From Cladopsammia gracilis (Eukaryota > Cnidaria > Anthozoa > Scleractinia > Dendrophylliidae), in the NCBI GenBank assembly GCA_022457155.1, contig JAJGOT010000745.1, positions 225,270 to 289,269 of the forward strand: 64,000 bases of DNA, written 5' to 3'. Positions 43,128 through 52,676 of the stretch are shown here, piece after piece. The notes under the pieces were generated by a model. It was not told the DNA's origin, ran no database searches, and was given only the letters and a program-made list of their open reading frames with translations. A program made the translations under genes and the position numbers. Numbering within the stretch: position 1 is the first letter of the stretch; every line of letters starts with the position of its first letter.

Positions 43128-43808
43128 ATGATGAGCTCGACTAACGTGTTGCCATCAGCTCCTGAATACAGCGAAACTCCATCGCTTTACCCAGACTTAT
43201 CCAACGGTGAAGGCTTCAGACTCAAAAAAATCTCTGACTTGCAAAAGGAGCTTGAGTCGGAGGCGAATCATTACAGACAAGTTGCTAAGAAATACAAGCG
43301 AACACACACCATTGTTCACGGAACCGCAGTAAGTTTTGGTTTCATTTCTACAGCTTTGTCTTCAGCCACAATCGTCACAGCCCTGACAGGAGCCGGGCTC
43401 ATAGCCAGCCCTGTCATTGCCGGCGTGGCAGCTTTGACAGGTTTTTCAGCGGCCGGCATCACTTTGTTTAGCAGGCGGCTTGATAGAAAAATTACTAAAC
43501 ACGAGAAAATATACGCACTCGCCCTTGCAAAACGAAACTCTGTCTTTGAGCTGGTTTCAAAAGCTCTAACTGACAAGCGTATCAGCGATTCAGAATTCAA
43601 AATAATCCTCCGTGAAGTTGAGAGCTATTATGAACTTAAGAACGAAATACGCTCTGGTGAAGCAAAACCCTCACAAAACAAACAAACTCAAACTCAAACG
43701 CCAGATCTTGACAAGATCAGAAAAGAAATCCGCAAGGAAGAACAAGAAAAGATTCAAAAAAAACTCAATCGTCTTACCGCTGTGTCCAAGTCAGATTTGA
43801 AAGACTAA
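43128..43808 (+). CDS. Two-helix membrane protein with charged tail, unknown function
   Basis: The 226-residue product has a proline/tyrosine-rich N terminus, a basic helix (ESEANHYRQVAKKYKRTH), two hydrophobic Gly/Ala-rich segments (GFISTALSSATIVTALTGAG and ASPVIAGVAALTGFSAAGIT), a globular helical part with DKRISDSEFKIILREVE, and a Lys/Glu/Gln-rich tail. It may sit in an internal virion membrane or act on host membranes. No family is assigned. Confidence 0.7.
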   Translation: MMSSTNVLPSAPEYSETPSLYPDLSNGEGFRLKKISDLQKELESEANHYRQVAKKYKRTHTIVHGTAVSFGFISTALSSATIVTALTGAGLIASPVIAGVAALTGFSAAGITLFSRRLDRKITKHEKIYALALAKRNSVFELVSKALTDKRISDSEFKIILREVESYYELKNEIRSGEAKPSQNKQTQTQTPDLDKIRKEIRKEEQEKIQKKLNRLTAVSKSDLKD

Positions 43809-43847
43809 ATTCGGGTTTCTCGCTTTATCTAACAAAAGAACGCAATT

Positions 43848-43913
43848 GCGTGACAAAGCGTGACACATGACGTGACATTGTGCGTGACTGTCACGCGTGA
43901 CATTGCGTGACAC
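43848..43913. promoter_or_regulatory. Array of six GTGAC repeats
   Basis: GTGAC starts at 43850, 43860, 43872, 43884, 43897 and 43907, usually as GCGTGACA, plus one inverted GTCAC at 43890. Steps of 10-13 bp are near one helical turn, so bound proteins would sit on one face of the DNA. Confidence 0.7.
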
Positions 43914-43940
43914 ATAACAAAAAGGGACAAAACCCTCGTC

Positions 43941-44079
43941 GGGGGGTGCTCTGGTGGCTGTTTCGTTTTGCCTAGCCTAGGCTAGGACTTAACTCCCTGA
44001 CAAAGGAGTTGTCGTTTCCCATTTAGCCTCTGGGAGCGAGGTTGAGTTCTCCTAGGAGATCTCTGTTCAAGCACCCCCC
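43941..44079 (+). ncRNA. Candidate structured RNA 1
   Basis: GGGGGGTGCT (43941-43950) can pair perfectly with AGCACCCCCC (44070-44079), closing a 139-nt domain. Inside are a 16-bp palindrome CCTAGCCTAGGCTAGG (43971-43986), a hairpin AACTCC/GGAGTT (43991-44010) and a 12-bp palindrome TCTCCTAGGAGA (44048-44059). The strand cannot be decided because perfect stems fold on both strands. A DNA-level signal is an alternative. Confidence 0.35.
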
Positions 44080-44096
44080 TGTATCAGTTGGGCCGG

Positions 44097-44193
44097 GGCT
44101 GGTTCACCAGGGGGTCACTAACTGACGCAGCAACCCCACTACCCCTAGTCTGACATCGCATTAGCCGTAAGCAGGATTCAGTGGGGGCCAGCC
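44097..44193 (+). ncRNA. Candidate structured RNA 2
   Basis: GGCTGG (44097-44102) pairs with CCAGCC (44188-44193). Within this lies CCCCACT (44134-44140) pairing with AGTGGGG (44180-44186), and CTGG/CCAG can alternatively form a small hairpin at 44099-44110. No known snRNA or tRNA was recognised. Confidence 0.3.
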
Positions 44194-44421
44194 ACACCTC
44201 CCTGAGCTATACCGAATTACAGACTTACTATAATATATGGTGCGAACAGGTCTTTTATATTCGACCGTGTTGCCGTGCTTTCACATGTGGTAACTCATAA
44301 AGAACTACGCATGTGCAAATATAACCGAAAAGTTGTATTTTCTAAATATAGGCTTTACATAATAAATACCGGAAGTCACGATCGCCAAATTGAAAAAATA
44401 ATTGTATTGTATTGTATAAGC

Positions 44422-45081
44422 ATGACTGACTTCACCGCACGGCTCAGTGAACTTGACAAACAACACAATTTTGCCATCCTTCGCTCGCTATATGGTGGTG
44501 ATTATAGGAAAGAAATACACCGCTTGGGTCTGCCGGAAAAACTTTGCCATATCTACGAAGATATGGGGTTGGCAGAGATGGGGAAACAATATCTACAAGA
44601 ACATTATAACGCCTTGCAGCGTGAACGTTGGGCCCGAAGATTGTACAAGAGGGCTTGTTATGATTGTGGTGGCTCATTTTTGCAATCAAGCGATTCTTGT
44701 GAACTTTATTGCAAAAAATGCAGTCGTGTGGAAGTGCTAGAGGATTATGCTCCGGCATATACGGATCAAAACATTTTGTACAAACCAAGACAAAGGCAGT
44801 CGGCACGGTGTTATGCGTTTGGGTACGCTTTAACACGAATTAACAAAAGGATTGGATTGTCTATCGACCAAATAAATGAGGTGAAACGTATTTTCAAACA
44901 TATACAAGCTCGGCTTCCGAGAATTTCTTATACGTTTGTGATCTACAAAATCCTGGACATTACAATGCCGCTTGAAGACCCACAACGAGCGATTGTAAAT
45001 TGCCTTAGACAAGAGATGTCGAACAATATGATAATTAAAAACGACCGTTTGTGGAGCAACGCTTTCAAAGATCTGGAGTAA
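44422..45081 (+). CDS. VLTF3-like viral late transcription factor
   Basis: The 219-residue product has a zinc ribbon, CYDCGGSF then LYCKKCS, near residues 78-100. It is followed by RQSARCYAFGYALTRINKRI and a helical part with LPRISYTFVIYKILDITMPL. That order, ribbon then a Y/F-rich helix then a Y-x-x-I repeat, is that of the poxvirus A2 / NCLDV VLTF3 family, although the middle is shorter than usual. It would direct late transcription, and the uniform TATATA elements are candidate targets. The ATG at 44422 is preceded by TTGTATAAGC; the open frame begins 49 codons earlier without support. The 3' end overlaps the convergent exonuclease gene by 17 bp. Confidence 0.6.
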   Translation: MTDFTARLSELDKQHNFAILRSLYGGDYRKEIHRLGLPEKLCHIYEDMGLAEMGKQYLQEHYNALQRERWARRLYKRACYDCGGSFLQSSDSCELYCKKCSRVEVLEDYAPAYTDQNILYKPRQRQSARCYAFGYALTRINKRIGLSIDQINEVKRIFKHIQARLPRISYTFVIYKILDITMPLEDPQRAIVNCLRQEMSNNMIIKNDRLWSNAFKDLE

Positions 45082-46459
45082 GCGCCTCCGCTTTCTCCAT
45101 AAGAAAGGCTTCTAACATGGCACTGTCATCGCCGATATTGTCTTCAAAAGTTTCACCAGGTATGAGTTTGTTATGTTGTTTTTCTTTTGTTAAATTTTCA
45201 TGTATTTTTCTGCGAAGCCTTGCCAAGTTCTCGTGAAATCGTTCGACCTTCGGTTGAATACTGTTCAAAAATCCCTCATGCTTGACAATTTCAAGCTCTG
45301 TGACTTTCAACAATTTCCATGCAAAGAAAGCAACCGGCTTCGGCCCCTCATCTGGAGCAAGGAAAGCCTTTTTCATTCTGAAGTAACGTAAAAACTCTTC
45401 ATCTACGTATTCTTTGCTGAACGACATTCTGACCACACCGTAAGAACACCAGAGGTCTTTCTCGGCCATTGAAGTCATTATTTTCTCAAATGTCTGAGTT
45501 TGTTCAAGAGCGCCAATGTCAATAAGTTTACTTTGATTGCGTGTAAGCTTTTGTTTTGAAAACAGATAACATATGCCCCAGGCAAGCGCTGGGTGATCTT
45601 TTGTCTGGTAAATATTTCCGCCGTTTAAAAGATTATTATGATTCGAACTTGGCTCTATCTGGTTTATAGAACACATTCTGAAGTAAGAATCGACAAAAAG
45701 GCCTTTGTTAACCATTTCCCCACTAAACACAAGGCCAGTTTGTATCTGGGGTTTATAATAACTGGGCACTCGAGTCATGGCTATTTTCCGCTTGAAAGGA
45801 CATTTGAACTCCAAAAGAATTAAATTATTATCTTTGTCAAGATAATAGCCGTCAGGGCTGCATATAATCTTTCGAAACAATGGATGATCTGTTGCCAGAT
45901 TGAGGGATACAGAATGGGCAAATACTCTAGCAGAGTGCTTCTGCTCAAAATATTTACGGGCAAGCGGTTCGAACAGATTGCCCCAGGTACAGGCCGTATT
46001 GCTATGCATGTCTGATGGCTGTAATTTTTTTAAAAGCAAGCTCTTTGGTGTTTCAAAGGGTGAAACTCCGATCAAGGCCGCAATTTCGGATGCTCCAAGA
46101 GTATTTTGTCGATAACTCACCCAGTCGGCGCTCTTTTGTTTTAGACCAGTGTTCCTCGATTTGAGAAAGTTCAAGAACACTTGTGTTGCCGTCATCATTG
46201 ATATACGAAGGGAAAGTGTTTCTTCAATTGGTGATAACGGCGACAAGTTGTTGTGGAGTCAGTCTTTGTGCGGCTTCAAGAATATATTTCGGTACAATGG
46301 GTAGAGGAGATGTTTGCCCTCGAGTTTCTTCAACGCATTTACAGAGTTCACCTTTTTTCCTTGTCTGCATCTATGGCAAAGAAGACTTCCATGTCTTGAG
46401 TGATTAAAGACAATTCGTTTACTTGATTGTGTCTGAATGCACTTTCTTCCTCTCCCCAT
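45065..46459 (-). pseudogene. YqaJ-type exonuclease/recombinase, interrupted by one in-frame TGA
   Basis: The main part (from about 46246, first ATG 46198, to 45065) has NTLGASEIAALIGVSPFETP, WGNLFEPLARKYFEQ, CSPDGYYLDKDNN with LLEFKCPFKRKI (the D...E-x-K nuclease core) and YYKPQIQTGL. These are the motifs of lambda-exonuclease/YqaJ viral recombinases, which process DNA ends during replication and recombination. The same frame continues upstream through a TGA at 46259-46261 into 66 further codons from ATG 46459, with a CHRCRQGKK finger-like segment. One nonsense change thus splits an otherwise open gene. Translation from 46198 could still give the nuclease core. The 5' end stops 23 bp from the right TIR. 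Confidence 0.8.
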
Positions 46460-46481
46460 CGTCGTTTAGGTACCCAGTAGA

Positions 46482-46645
46482 GGGGTTTCTCCAATTGGTG
46501 GTCTCATGTCGGGACCAGCATTCACAAGCACTGGGAGTAGTTGGGACGTTGGTGCATCCGGGACCGCCCCCAAACGCCCGAAAAAACGCTTATTTTGAGA
46601 ACTCCCGAACACCTAAGTTTCCGTGCCCCAGGGCGAATGCAATGA
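46482..46645 (-). repeat. Right terminal inverted repeat
   Basis: It is the inverted match of 29113-29276, starting with GGGGTTTCTCCAATTGG and ending in CGAATGCAATGA. Confidence 0.9.
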
Positions 46646-46647
46646 GT

Positions 46648-46745
46648 CCTGGGGCACGGAAACTTAGGTGTTCGGGAGTTCTCAAAATAAGCGTTTTTTC
46701 GGGCGTTTGGGGGCGGTCCCGGATCACCAACGTCCCAACTACTCC
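46648..46745 (+). repeat. Truncated extra TIR copy, head to head with the right TIR
   Basis: CCTGGGGCACGGAAACTTAG repeats the TIR in the opposite orientation, starting 15 nt after the right TIR arm ends at 46632. Only one base is missing relative to the inner arm over about 98 bp. It stops at ACTACTCC, and host sequence follows. Confidence 0.9.
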
Positions 46746-46852
46746 TTTTCCTCCTTCCCATCACCCCCTTCGGTCGCGCTTCTCTCGTTCCACGTCTATC
46801 CCCCACGCGCGTCTCCCGCGTCTCGCTAGAAAGACGACTGGGGACGAGTCAG
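46743..46852. repeat. Right half of host foldback repeat (copy D)
   Basis: TCCTTTTCCTCCTTCCCATC continues the repeat as in copy B and ends in ACTGGGGACGAGTCAG. Confidence 0.85.
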
Positions 46853-47549
46853 TATAAACGGGGTTCCACTGTACCTTTTAGAGTGTTTTTCGAAGATTTT
46901 AGACGAGAACCCCCGTCATTGTTATATGGGAGTCTCCCCGTCGGGCGCAAAGCACGGGGGTGGGAGACAATTTACACGCTCTCTCGCGTGATTGCCTGCG
47001 CGACTATCCCTGGGCCTACTCGTATTATAAATCGGTTAATAAGGTATTTGTACATAGTGAACAATTTATTCTTCTTTCCATTCTGCGACGCTCCAAAATC
47101 GACAAGTTTATATGTAAAATATACCAAAGACAAGGCGATGAGTTCTTAATCACGCTTCGTTGCATATCAAACACGAGATAAGAGTTGCGAAATTCGATTT
47201 GCTTGATACTTTGAGAAACACTGATTCACTTTCTTAAGCTGAACTAATTTCAAGGAAGAATTATGGATTCAAACAAATATCGTATCAAAACGTGCAACTG
47301 TGTGTGATTTGTTTTGTTTTTGGCTCAGTTGAGATTATTATTCCTGACAGCTATGCAAGGAGACCTTTGAAACTTCTTACAACTTCCGCTCTGCTGAGGT
47401 CAGAGGGTACGGATAGATTGCTAAATCTGATTGGCTGCCTGCAGTAAAATGCAAACTGATATTGTAAAATTAACAATAACTTAAGTTTCTCGGAATCAAA
47501 ACAAGTCGAATGGGTGTGTTTAGTCGCTTTTAAACAAGCTGCAAAAACG
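46853..47549 (+). other. 5' flank of TRIM-NHL copy 3
   Basis: 46853-46990 matches the empty-site flank at 19872-20010. From about 47220 the sequence is a diverged relative of 24740-25100, ending in a leader that corresponds to the vestigial upstream leader of copies 1 and 2. No gene is seen. Confidence 0.5.
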
Positions 47550-49739
47550 ATGGAGTCTCTGTTGAAAAACCTCAAAGAGCACGTTACATGTTCAATCTGT
47601 CTGGATAATTTCACCGATCCCAAGACAATAACTTGCCTGCACACATTCTGCTGTGAATGCTTGAAGAAACACGCACTGATCAGCCAAAGGAATGGAAAGT
47701 TTCGCTGCCCCGAGTGCCAGGCTGAAGTCGGTCTTCCCGAAGCAAACCGTTTTGATAAACTGCCGACCAGTTTTCATCTTAACAGTTTACTTAGTCTTCT
47801 CGCTGTCCGACAAAGCGGCATTGGAAATGAGATCAGTTGTGGCATTTGTAAGAAAAAGAGCGCGGAGATAAGCTACTGCTTCGAATGCGCTAAATTCATG
47901 TGCAGTGACTGTGTAAACGCACATGAACTGTTTAGAAACACAGCACTCACCGAAGGACACAAGGTGACGCCAGTCAAACAGTTTCAAGCTGAAGACTACG
48001 AAGCCCTGATGAAGAGGCAGTCATTTTGCCCCCAGCAGTACCACGAGCGAGAGGTGACGAGGTTTTTCTGTCTCAAATGCAAAACCTGTGTTTGCCAAAT
48101 ATGCATCGCCACGGATCACAAGACCCACGAAGTGGAGCCATTGGATAAAGCAGCGGACAGCGAGAAAGCTAACATCCTGGCCAGAGCTGAGTTAATGAAA
48201 GAAAAGCGCAAAGTTTGCAGTGAAGCGATTCATAAATTAGAAGAAACAGAGCTTGAGCTGAAAACCAAACTCACTATTAGTAAACGTGAAGTTTCCCAAT
48301 CAGCCGATCAACTGATCGCGAAGATCCGAGAACGCGAGCGCGAGATCATTACCACCCTCGAGAACATGTGCGTGTCGAGGGAGGAGAAGTTAAACTCTAC
48401 AAAGACACAAGTGCAGTCCTTGCTGAAGCAAATCAACCAAGCAGTCGAGTTTGCTCAAAACCTGGTTCAACGAAGCTCCAGTTCGGACATTATGCAGAGC
48501 AAACCGAATCTGGAACAGCGGTTTGAAGATCTTGAAAACACCACAGTCCTAACACTTCCGGTCAATTCCTTTGTGATGTTTGTACCGACTTTTGAACCAG
48601 AGAATTTGACTGTCGGTTGCATAGCGACAAGTGAACCAGTGGTAGAAGGACTGACACAAGATTTCCAAGCTGGTGTAGAAGCAGAGTTTGTGATCCGTCC
48701 CAGAATCCATAAAGTGAATGAAGTGAAATACAAATTCCATGTTGACGTGCTCGTGGAACCCGCTGATAAAGTCGGAAGTTTAACGACTTGCGAAAAAGAA
48801 GATGGAGATTTCCTGGTGAAGTTTACACCTAAAGTTCCAGGTGCCTTCAACATCGCAGTAAAGATTAACGACAAGAAGCTTGCAACCGGTCCTTACACTG
48901 TCCAGGTGAAGGAACGGCTCATTCAGGTTGTGGGAGAGTTGGAGTTAAAAGGAGAAACTATTCAAGTACCATGTGGGATTGCTGTGAATAGTAAAGGACT
49001 GATCGCTGTAGCAGACAAAAAAAACCACTGTATTCTAATACTTGACAAGGAAGGTAAGTTTGTAAGAAAACTGGGTTGCTATGGAAACAATGCTGGAGAG
49101 CTTAACAGTCCACTTGACGTCACATACCTAAATGACGATAACATTCTGGTGGCGGATAATTTGAATCATCGCATTCAACAATTTAACGCGAACACAGGAA
49201 ACTCTGTGAAGAGCTTTGGAAAGAAAGGGACAAGAGACGGTGAGTTTCAGAATCCTACCAGCCTTTGTATGGATGGTGAAGGACGTGTTATTGTAGCTGA
49301 TCACAATAATAGTAGGGTGCAGGTGTTATCTGAGGATGGTAAACCTGTGTTTAAATTTGGAGACAGTGGCCCAGGAAAACTTAAACTTCCCACTGCATGT
49401 ATTCACCATCAGGACAGGTTCTTTGTATCTGACTGCTTTAACAATTGTTTGAAAGTTTTTGACAATTCAGGAAAATTCTTGTGCAAGATAGGAGAACATG
49501 GCAAGGGTGATGGACAGTTGTATGTTCCTTGGGGATTATGTCTTGAAAAATGTGGCAATCACTATAATCTTCTTGTATGCAATAGGAACAATGGTCGTGT
49601 TGACCAGTTTACAGTGGAAGGTTGTTTCACTGGAAAAACTGTTGATAAGTTACAAGACCCCACAAAAATAACCACAACACCAGATGGGCGTATTTTAGTT
49701 TCCGATTATAAAGCCAAAAATATATATATCCTAAAATAA
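47550..49739 (+). CDS. TRIM-NHL protein (RING E3 ligase), copy 3
   Basis: This is a complete 729-residue single-exon frame with intact RING ligands (C14, C17, C29, H31, C34, C37, C53, C56), two B-boxes, coiled coil, filamin-type domain and NHL repeats. The open frame extends 12 codons upstream, but MESLLKNLKEHV is the shared start of all copies. Compared with copy 1, about four residues differ in the first 160 and about 48 in the NHL part, including DKKNHC for DREQHC and ELNSPLD for RRNCPID. As in copy 1, the 85-bp satellite follows directly. A ubiquitin ligase with a distinct NHL target is likely. Confidence 0.93.
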   Translation: MESLLKNLKEHVTCSICLDNFTDPKTITCLHTFCCECLKKHALISQRNGKFRCPECQAEVGLPEANRFDKLPTSFHLNSLLSLLAVRQSGIGNEISCGICKKKSAEISYCFECAKFMCSDCVNAHELFRNTALTEGHKVTPVKQFQAEDYEALMKRQSFCPQQYHEREVTRFFCLKCKTCVCQICIATDHKTHEVEPLDKAADSEKANILARAELMKEKRKVCSEAIHKLEETELELKTKLTISKREVSQSADQLIAKIREREREIITTLENMCVSREEKLNSTKTQVQSLLKQINQAVEFAQNLVQRSSSSDIMQSKPNLEQRFEDLENTTVLTLPVNSFVMFVPTFEPENLTVGCIATSEPVVEGLTQDFQAGVEAEFVIRPRIHKVNEVKYKFHVDVLVEPADKVGSLTTCEKEDGDFLVKFTPKVPGAFNIAVKINDKKLATGPYTVQVKERLIQVVGELELKGETIQVPCGIAVNSKGLIAVADKKNHCILILDKEGKFVRKLGCYGNNAGELNSPLDVTYLNDDNILVADNLNHRIQQFNANTGNSVKSFGKKGTRDGEFQNPTSLCMDGEGRVIVADHNNSRVQVLSEDGKPVFKFGDSGPGKLKLPTACIHHQDRFFVSDCFNNCLKVFDNSGKFLCKIGEHGKGDGQLYVPWGLCLEKCGNHYNLLVCNRNNGRVDQFTVEGCFTGKTVDKLQDPTKITTTPDGRILVSDYKAKNIYILK

Positions 49740-49744
49740 GCAGC

Positions 49745-50668
49745 AAAATGTAAAGAGAAGCTGAATAGCAGCTAAAGACATTCAGTAAACAAATATAAAC
49801 TAAGGTAACTCTAACAATATACAGACACTGAAGAGACCTCAGAAGCTGAATAGCAGCTAATGACATTCAGTAAGAAAATATAAACTAAGGTAACTCTAAC
49901 AATATATAGACACTGAATAGACCTCAGAAGCTGAATAGCAGCTAATGACATTCAGTAAACAAATATAAACTAAGGTAACTCTAACAATATATAGACACTG
50001 AAGAGACATCAGAACCTGAATAGCAGCTAATGACATTCAGTAAACAAATATAAACTAAGGTAACTCTAACAATATATAGACACTAAAGAGACCTCAGAAC
50101 CTGAATAGCAGCTAATGACATTCAGTAAGCAAATATAAACTAAGGTAACTCTAACAATATATAGACACTGAAGAGACCTCAGAAACTGAATAGCAGCTAA
50201 TGACATTCAGTAAGCAAATATAAACTAAGGTAACTCTAACAATATATAGACACTGAAGAGACCTCAGAACCTGAATAGCAGCTAAAGACATTCAGTAAGC
50301 AAATATAAACTAAGGTAACTCTAACAATATATAGACACTGAAGAGACCTCAGAAACTGAATAGCAGCTAGCTAATGACATTCAGTAAGCAAATATAAACT
50401 AAGGTAACTCTAACAATATATAGACACTGAAGAGACCTCAGAACCTGAATAGCAGCTAATGACATTCAGTAAGCAAATATAAACTAAGGTAACTCTAACA
50501 ATATATAGACACTGAAGAGACCTCAGAAACTGAATAGCAGCTAATGACATTCAGTAAACAAATATAAACTAAGGTAACTCTAACAATATATAGACACTGA
50601 AGAGACCTCAGAAGCTGAATAGCAGCTAATGACATTCAGTAAGCAAATATAAACTAAGGTAACTCTAA
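49745..50668. repeat. 85-bp satellite behind TRIM copy 3
   Basis: About eleven copies of the same 85-bp unit as at 3325-4245. Units here mostly have AATATATAGACACTG, whereas those behind copy 1 mostly have AATATACAGACACTG, so each array has been homogenised separately. Confidence 0.92.
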
Positions 50669-50965
50669 CAATTCTTATCTTCACTGCAGTCATTATTAAT
50701 GAGTCACACAATGCTTCTCAGGGGAAGTATTGTGTGACAACACAGCAGCTGAAGATATTCAGTACAAGAACAACTCTAACAATTCTTATCTTCACTGCAG
50801 TCATTATTTGTGAGTCACACAATGCTTCTCAGGGGAAGCATTGTGTGACAACACAGTTAGCAGCTGAAGATATTCAGTACAAGGACAACTCTAACAATTC
50901 TTATCTTCACTGCAGTCATTATTTGTGAGTCACACAATGCTTCTCAGGGGAAGTATTGTGTGGGC
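50669..50965. repeat. About 115-bp repeat, two to three units
   Basis: Same unit as 27835-28370, with TTCACTGCAGTCATTATT and GAGTCACACAATGCTTCTCA. Confidence 0.85.
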
Positions 50966-52676
50966 TGCTTTTATAAAAAAATGATTATGTAAATAGCGTC
51001 TTATGCAAACTGACTTTAATAGCAAAATGGATTTATACTGATCAAAATATTTTGCAACTTTTTCCAGCTTTTTTGTTAGCAGGGTGATTTTAATACGTAA
51101 CCAACATTTTTTATATGCGACAAGCACAAATTTATTACGCAATAATAGGGCATTTGTCAAGGTGGCAATTTTGCAACTAGTTTTAGTGACTGTTTTGTAA
51201 TAAGTGTTAGAAACAGTTTTGTAATTATCTAATCATTGTTATGCGCATTTGAACATTTTTATGCAATTTGTGCAATACAAACTGTATTATTGAGTGTTTG
51301 AATGATTATTTAGTTACATTGTCTTTTTTAATGAGAAATGTAAATAGGCCTTCGCACCATGGCCACATGACATTACTTTTGGTTAGGCTTGAATTTAATA
51401 CCAACATTTTTTATATGTAAATACCGCATTTCCTTGAATAATAGCTGGCGGCAATTATTTTAATAAAGGGGACGATTATTTGAAGGGAGGCAATTAACTC
51501 GAGGGGGTCAATTATTTCAAATATTGCTCACTGGAAGTGCTAATTGGCTTAACTAGGGTGCTCCAAGAAATATAGGAAAGAGAAAAATACACAAATTTCA
51601 CTACAGTGAAACCTAAACGGTTTCTGCCCATTTTATCTTGGAGTCCGTGACTTAATTTCACATAATTCCGACATTCGTATAATACGAGAAATAAATCTAG
51701 TAATGTTCATATGATAAAATAACTTCAAAGTCTGACTGCAGGTCTTTTACTGGTACCTAAGGTGCAATGATTTTTAACTCATAGCTTTTAGCATGTTTTA
51801 GCATTTTTTAACATTCTACTGTTTTAGTTTTTTTTATTAATTAATTAACTGATCATTTCACAGGGCCCACATTGATAGCAGTTATATAGCTGAAGTGGTT
51901 CCCCTGTATAAATAATTTAATTTAATTTATTTTGCTGCTAAGCTGTATAATAGACTAAATGTTATTATGGAATGCTCTAGTTCAGTTAGCTAGGTCATTT
52001 TACACCAACTATTGGTCAGACACATTAAGATTTAAGTAATATTATGTATTATAACTTATTTGTAATTAGTTAATTACTTTTAAATTTTAGTGTTTTTAAA
52101 TTTAAGAGTCTAGTTTACACCTGTTTGTAATTAGCATTATTGTTCAGCTTTATTTCTGCTATTATTAATTTGTATGGATAAACTTTAGATGCACAGCTTC
52201 ATTGTAAATGAAGCTTTATGAAATCTGTGCCTAATAAAGTATCTAAAGCATCTATCTATAGAAATATAATAATATGAAAACTGTGCTTTTTTAACTTTTC
52301 TGTAATTGTAACGATTGTTTCCCGATACAAGTCAATTTTTAACTTGACTGGGAGAATGTGAAAGAAAGGAAGGGGATGGGGGGCGATTAAAAGAGGTAGG
52401 TGATTATTTCAAATATTTAAATCCCACCAAAGAGTGACTATAATTCGAGAGAGGCAGTTAATAATTGAGGGACGGCTATTATACGAGGAAATACATTTAA
52501 AATTGACCGTTTCAATGATTATTTAGTTGCATTCTCTATTTTGATGAGAATGTAAAATAGTTCTTACATTGGATGAATATACTTTCTGTTAGGTTTGATT
52601 CTAATAGCAACATTTTTGCTAGTACGTAAATATTTAAAATTGAAAATTTAAGGTGGCTCTGAACCCCACTTACAGA
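50966..52676. other. A/T-rich non-coding flank, unit 3
   Basis: Colinear with 4320-6185 of unit 1, with many small indels. No gene is supported. Confidence 0.6.

Larger units (their letters stand above)
43809..44421. other. Non-coding control region of the element
   Basis: This is the only gene-free stretch of the element longer than 250 bp. It contains the GTGAC array (43848-43913), two structured segments (43941-44079 and 44097-44193) and an A/T-rich promoter part before the VLTF3-like gene. Origin, packaging signal or RNA genes are all possible. Confidence 0.6.
29113..46645. mobile_element. Integrated Polinton/Maverick-like DNA virus
   Basis: The element has 164-bp terminal inverted repeats and about 16 to 17 tightly packed genes on both strands. 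Protein-primed PolB plus a retroviral-type integrase and an A32-like ATPase define the Polinton/Maverick to adintovirus range. A VLTF3-like factor, a YqaJ-type exonuclease and TATATA start-proximal promoters are additional features more familiar from large DNA viruses. No adenovirus-type protease is recognised. Most genes are open, but the exonuclease is broken and one gene is duplicated. A complete inverted copy of the outer 98 bp of the TIR follows at 46648-46745. Confidence 0.88.

Noticed and set aside
43809..44240. Known snRNA, 7SK, RNase P or tRNA gene
   Set aside because: Comparison by eye with the conserved ends and boxes of these RNAs gave no match on either strand.
44275..44421. 49-codon N-terminal extension of the VLTF3-like protein
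   Set aside because: It lies in the control region and lacks family similarity; the ATG at 44422 fits the zinc-ribbon family and has a TATA-like sequence in front.
29113..46745. 6-bp target site duplication of the viral element
   Set aside because: The six bases next to either possible right end do not match those at the left end.
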